Assembly (NCBI GenBank): GCA_033297075.1
Contig: MU858119.1
Span: forward strand, 1-64,000
Origin: Rhypophila decipiens
Taxonomy: Eukaryota; Ascomycota; Sordariomycetes; Sordariales; Naviculisporaceae
Direction: 5' to 3'
Length of the DNA stretch: 64,000 nt
The notes below the pieces were generated by a model. That model did no database searches and was not told the DNA's origin. It saw only the letters and a list, made by a program, of their open reading frames with translations. Below, piece after piece: positions 58,710 to 64,000 of the stretch. A program made the translations under genes and the position numbers. Each line of letters starts with the position of its first letter. Within the stretch, counting starts at the first letter, position 1.

Positions 58710-61700
58710 ATTCCAAGCTTCTCAGTAATCATCGACCCGTGGGTAACAAACCAATTTTGAAATCTCAGCCACAGTCAAGCAGGTCAGCAATATGTGTAAA
58801 TAATCGCTCGCAATCCTAAATGCACCGATTTTGGGGAGAGACACCATTGATCCCACCATTTCGTGCTCTCCTATGTCCCCGAACATATATCAAAAAGGAC
58901 CTGTTCTCCGCCCTCGACGCCGCAATGTTGGTTCCTCGGGGTTCCTTGAGAGGCGTAATAATAAGACACTAGGGGGTTCTTTCCATGTCGCTTCCTAATC
59001 TAGAATATGGGGGAAAGATGCGAAGCATGTAAGAAAAAAAGACCTTACAGATTCCGGGCCGCACAAGGACGCAGCCGTACCACGCGCTTGTGTTCCCCCA
59101 GCTTGCTGACATACATCGCCCTTTGACCCTATTCCGGGCGTTACGTTGCTGCATCTTTCTTATATATATATACTATTCAATTCGAGTGCCTAGCTGTAGG
59201 GCAGAGTAATCAGTCATCTTGAGGGTGTGCACAAGAAATGCGCCGCGCCGCCGTTTTGGTCAACTGAATTGTTGATGGGCAGATCTGAATTTACGGGGCG
59301 GGTATCTACTAAAACATAAGGTCGGTGCTATCCGTAATCTGGGGCACCGTTTTCCACGACACAGTCCACACCTTACCGTACCCTCCCCGCCGCCGCCCAA
59401 GATACTGTACTCTTTCCGAACCCATCGTCGCCTAATCGCCCTACCTTACCGGTCTGATAGTACCGGCGATATTTCGCATCACTCACAATTGATGACAGCC
59501 TGGCAGGCAGCCAAAGAATGGTATGCATGCGTAGTAAGACAGCCCTACGCCTACCATCTTGCTTTGCCGCGCCTCAGGATGCAAGACTAGTCATTTGCTC
59601 AGGACCCAGTTGGTCATGTCCGAACTCGTGGGCCGGGGCGGACATGAATGCGTAAATGGGCAATGATGGCGATGATTTGAATTTGCCCATTCTACTACCT
59701 CTTACGTATGCGGGATACCTATATCCCACATCTTGTCCGATGAGGAGGCATGCCCGGTCCCCGGCGATGACTCCATCACGATAACCGGCTCAAACCGCGG
59801 CTTAGACAGTAGGTATCACCGCAAATAACCAACCCGATCTTTCCGATCCCGTAGCTCGTGAAGTGCACCCACACCGCACCAAGATAGAGTGATGGCGTAA
59901 AAGTAAGCAATCGGTTTTGTTTGCTTTGCCAACCGAAACGAATCCAGGATCTTGGTGTGTAGTAACGTTCAAACATGAACCTCGGTCTTTTGAAGGGGGC
60001 GTTATATGAAAACTGGTACGTAGGTACTACTGTATTAGGCAGTCTCCGTATCCATCCGTATCGCAGCCAGTTCAGCCAGGCCTACAGGGCCCGACGATGG
60101 GATTTGAAAAAATCCGGACAGAAGGTCACAGGTAATCAATATCGGATCGCTTGTTGTTGCCTTTCGAGAAAGGTATCACGAATAATCGGTGGGAAAACTT
60201 GACGAGTCAGCAATAATGCTACGTCCTTGCACTATCGCGACTCCTGGAAATAGCTATCAATAAACCCGGGATTATACACTTCGACTTGGGATATCGGATT
60301 CTATCCGTCTTCTGTAGTATCAGATAAGAGTACATAGATAGCCGAAAAAAATCCGGTACCCAAGTATGCGATGTATACGGACAGTACGGATAGCTGATAA
60401 CGGATACGACGGGGTTGACGACGATATCACACACACTCAGGAGATGTGAGATGCAAGGGAGGATGCAAACATTGATGAGGTTCAAAGCAAATATTTGTTG
60501 GCCTAGACAGATGACTTTTCAGGCCAACACAACAACGAACGCAAACTCAAGACACACATTTCGATCCTGTGCACATGGTGAGATGGTGTAGAAATCCTGA
60601 AAGCCGATGTTGGTGTTGGTGACGTTGGTCTGTATGTATGTCTCGCTGGGTATCGGCAGCAAGGCAGGCCGGCCAGAAAAGGAGGCCAGGTGAGGTGTAA
60701 GTGCCCGTTTTACATGCGGAGGACGGGCTACGGATGCAGCCTGCCCGCAATACGGACGTAATGAGGCTTGATGGATGGTAGCTTTGGACCTTTGGGTTTC
60801 GACACCCAACAGCAATAGTCACGACGAGCAACAGATAGAAAAGGTGACTTGCTGCATCAAGGAGGGCAAGACAACTTCATTTTCATTTTCCAGTCGAAGC
60901 GAGCGACCCCCTTTCTTCCTTTTCTCGTCTTGTTGTTGGCTTTCCCCAGGAAAACGAGATGTTACGAGACACAAACGGGTGTACAGTTCTCGAAGTACAG
61001 TAGGGGTTCTTGTTGTTGGGCATCTTTACTTCTCTTGTCTGACAAGCTGAACCCACATATCGTGTAAAATATCCAGACCCGAGAATTGAGACCTGCTGGA
61101 TCGGAATATCGAACACATCAGATCTCGGTTCTACTACGGAGCCACATAGGCATGCTTTACCGGTAGTTTTGCTGGCAGTCGTAAAGTTAAGGGATGAGAC
61201 ATACATACATGTGGGTTATATCTTGCCTTTTGAGACAAACATGACAGGCCAATGTCAGTTGCCAGCGGTGAAATTGGCAAATAATTTGTAGTGCAGAATA
61301 CGGGCTCCAATAAAGATGAGTATCCCAGCAACGGAGCGGTTAGAGCTGCCAACGAGTTTATTATCAAGGCCTTCGAAGTCGGTGAACAAAAACTAAGGCG
61401 GCAGACAACACCCGTATCGGCCGGGTTATCGCGGCGGCGTGCATTACCCGGCCCGTTGCTCGGTTCTCGTAGTCGCCCAACTGCCGCTATCGCGCCCGTG
61501 GTTATCAATTCTGCCCCAGGTGCCGCCCAGGTGCTCTTAATTCTTATGCGTTGGGGGTGGCAGCGCCTGTTTAGTTCGTGCAGACTTCACAGGCGGTGAG
61601 GATGCGCCATGACTCTACGTGTGTCTGAGCCCAAAGTTCCAAAACGGGTCTGCCACGATGAGTTTTGCTTGAGTTTCCCCCCAAATCCCACGATTGATGA

Positions 61701-63288
61701 GAGGCAGGGATGCGACAATTGGGATGCGATCCTTGGGAACTAAGCTAAAGCCTCCGGCGCCATTCCGGGACCTGGACTTCTATTATCACTTTTCTTTTGA
61801 ATTTCCTGTTCGGGGCAAAGAGAGGCTTGATCCCCCTTTAAACCCTTGCTGTCGCCCACGTCCGGGGGATTAGACCCGAGCCGGGGAGGAAGGAAGAAAA
61901 GCAGTGGGATTTTGACCAGGGCAGGACATGAGCAAAACGGGGGTCAAAAAGGTGTGATGACTTCTTGGCGAGCGCCCTGGTTTACAGGCTAGGCGGGTTA
62001 GACGGCGTATGGGGCCGGCAAATGGGTGGTAGGCCTCGGATGGATACGGTCCAGGCGCTAGAACCGACCGCCGGTTTTCTGGTCTGGTTTTCGGATCTGT
62101 CATTTTGAAAGGCCGGCTTTTCTGACAGAATGGACGGGTCCACGCCCATCCATTTCAAAGCTTGTAAAAACCATGGAACAAAAGAAACGACCGTCTCCCG
62201 AGGAATGTAAAAAAAACGCGCTAGATATTATTTTACGTTTCTTTTCTCGGTGTCTTTTGGACGGACGGACGGAATGAATTGTCTATTTTCCCGACTCAGC
62301 CCCGAGGATTGTGAGAGTTACCAAACTGACTGGTTGGCCTTGATACCCAATGGATGAGTCGTGAGGGCGGTGTAACGGTCTGAGTGGTTTCGTTGGTACT
62401 GAGTAAACAGACGTATGGGATGCGTAAGAGGGTTGTGTTGGGTGTTATTCGGTGCAGCCCCGTGCTGAAGGGCGGTCAGAACAACAGCATGAGAGCCGTC
62501 ACCGCAACTTGGGGATGGACCTGTCACGACCATTAAAACACGCAGAACGCATCGCGGTTCGTTAGGTGCAGAGACGGGTTGGTTTGGCGAGGTGGGGGAG
62601 GAGGTGTCTTGACTCTCTCGTGCCTTTCAACTGGTTCCGTCGAGGAGTCGAGACCGTGAAAATGGCACTGACCGTTTTTGCCAACGGATCCGGTTGGGCC
62701 TTAGGATCCGGGGTTGCGCTTCCGCGTGTCTGGTTCCCTGGCAAATAACCATTCTCGGCCTGTCACCATCGACTCCGGACTCAGACTCAGACTCAGACCG
62801 CCCGTTCTTTCCTGTTCCCCGTGTTCCAGGAGGATGAAATAGAGGAAACGCGAGCGTGCAAGCTGCAAAGATCCTACGGGGAACAGCCCGAGGGATGGCG
62901 AGGAGCGGCGCGGCGAGTACTTCGTACGCAGTGCTACACAAAAGGATGACTCGTCTCTCCGTTTGAAAAGTACCTCACGTTTTTATCATATGGATGACTG
63001 CCTAGCTTGATATTAGGAAACAGCGGTCCCATTTGCTTGTGCCGCAACACGCCTCCTCCGCCCTCGCCCCCCTTTCCGCCCCCTTGCCTGTGCGGTGGAC
63101 AAGGTACGGGGGTACTTGGGTACGTACGGGGTACCAGATATGGTACTTGTCCAGCTTCCGTTTTCCCCGTTTGATCCCACGGAACACGGTCAAATATAAT
63201 CTGCCCCACGGCAACCTGTCTCTTGGGTCTCACCCTTGACTCTCACCCCTGTCTCCCCGGACCCGGTCATCCCCAGATCCAGAGGGCA
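58710..63288. other. Gene-poor region, third part
   Basis: Short open frames without recognisable products. A GACTCA hexamer is repeated near 62776-62795. The last kilobase should include the promoter of the gene at 63491. Confidence 0.4.
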
Positions 63289-63294
63289 TATAAG
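63289..63294 (+). promoter_or_regulatory. TATA box of the serine-rich protein gene
   Basis: TATAAG lies about 200 bp upstream of the start codon at 63491 and is followed by C/A-rich leader sequence of normal fungal type. Confidence 0.5.
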
Positions 63295-63461
63295 GACTTT
63301 GATCATCCCAACTCCTGCATCTCTCAGCCCTGCTCTGTTCCGTCAACATCAACACCAGACACAACAATACCGTCGACAGCTTCATATCCTGGACACTAGC
63401 CTCACAGTTCTACACCAACAACACAGTCGGCCCACATCAACAACCCTTGAACATCACCACC

Positions 63462-63485
63462 CAGCAGCAGCAGCAGCAGCAGCAG
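63462..63485 (+). repeat. (CAG)8 microsatellite in the 5' leader
   Basis: Eight perfect CAG triplets end five bases before the ATG of the downstream gene. In the reading used they are untranslated; a frame through them would encode glutamine. Confidence 0.8.
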
Positions 63486-63490
63486 CCATC

Positions 63491-64000
63491 ATGTACGGCT
63501 CATCATACTACAGCTCTTCGAGCTCGTCTAGTCACTCTAGCAGCTCCTATACCTCATACTCGGGCTTCAGCGTCATCTCGTCACCAATGGATATCGCACC
63601 AAGCCCATTCTCCTCCCGAGGAGCCGACGCCACATGTGCTTTCCCTTCGTGGCCGAGACGAGAGTCGTTTTGCGAGGCGGATTCTGAGGAGCGCGCTACT
63701 TCCTACCTCTCCGACGAGGACCTGTTCATCAACGACTACGAGGACGACTCCCGGAGTGTATCGAGCAGTGGCAGCATCTCCCCCATACAATCACCACCAG
63801 CACTCACCGAGGCCGAGGTCCTTGAGGCGCAAAGAGAGCGAGCGGCCTACCAACGCGAGGTTATGCGATTCCTCATTGCCGAGAAGGAGAAGCGGCGCCA
63901 GGCACCCAAGCGACGCTCATCATCCGGCTCCAAGTCATCCAGCTCCTCCAAGCAAAAGAGCCCCAAGAGCAAGTTGAGCGCCATGACTCCCATCGCCGAG
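63491..64000 (+). CDS. Serine-rich uncharacterised protein, 3' end missing
   Basis: An open frame from ATG at 63491 runs off the window after 170 codons with no stop. The start MYGSSYYSSSSSSSHSSSS is a Ser/Tyr run; residues about 70-90 are acidic (SYLSDEDLFINDYEDD); a helical stretch (LTEAEVLEAQRERAAYQREV) precedes a basic Ser/Lys-rich segment (KRRSSSGSKSSSSSKQKSPK). No signal peptide or membrane span. I do not recognise a named family, although serine-rich small proteins with this layout are common in Sordariomycetes. The TATA box, the C/A-rich leader and codon use support a real gene. Confidence 0.75.
   Translation, partial: MYGSSYYSSSSSSSHSSSSYTSYSGFSVISSPMDIAPSPFSSRGADATCAFPSWPRRESFCEADSEERATSYLSDEDLFINDYEDDSRSVSSSGSISPIQSPPALTEAEVLEAQRERAAYQREVMRFLIAEKEKRRQAPKRRSSSGSKSSSSSKQKSPKSKLSAMTPIAE

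Overview
The window is nuclear DNA of a filamentous ascomycete, most likely a Sordariomycete of the Sordariales/Chaetomiaceae type. The support is: many genes split by short (about 55-125 bp) GT-AG introns with CTAAC/CTAAT-like branch points, housekeeping proteins of ascomycete type, an AT-rich tract that looks repeat-induced-point-mutation (RIP) damaged, and wide intergenic spaces. The genus call is inference; the fungal call is secure.

Layout. 1-870: AT-rich relic of a degraded repeat. 1.5-12.3 kb: dense housekeeping block with cytochrome c (-), an uncharacterised one-membrane-span mitochondrial protein (+), exosome subunit RRP42 (-), the RecA paralogue RAD57 (+) and RNA polymerase III subunit RPC2 (-). 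12.3-17.9 kb: poorly coding region with an 825-bp inverted-repeat element, a 261-bp MITE nested inside it, and coding-like fragments on the minus strand. 18-30.4 kb: a PUF RNA-binding protein (+), ribosomal protein eL15 (-) and a PSP1-domain protein (-). 30.4-37.2 kb: no gene found. 37.2-42.2 kb: NFU1 iron-sulfur scaffold (-), a HIT zinc-finger protein with a repeat-expanded N terminus (+) and an uncharacterised basic, low-complexity protein (-). 42.2-47.3 kb: mostly empty apart from a 194-bp MITE. 47.3-50.6 kb: a RasGEF with a Ras-like G domain at its N terminus (+). 50.6-63.5 kb: almost 13 kb without a convincing gene, holding a 57-bp tandem duplication, the 3' half of a tRNA and a 200-bp MITE. 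63.5 kb to the end: the start of a serine-rich protein (+) that runs off the window.

The genes are unrelated housekeeping and regulatory loci, not a cluster. Mitochondrial function (cytochrome c, the 3.3-kb protein, NFU1) and RNA metabolism (RRP42, RPC2, PUF, PSP1, HIT protein, eL15) are the recurring themes. The less expected material is the RasGEF/G-domain fusion, four palindromic non-autonomous elements from distinct families, the perfect 9-mer TACGGAGTA repeated in intergenic DNA, and a PUF intron that is a multiple of three and stop-free. Exon boundaries were placed by hand from splice motifs, reading-frame continuity and expected protein sequence.
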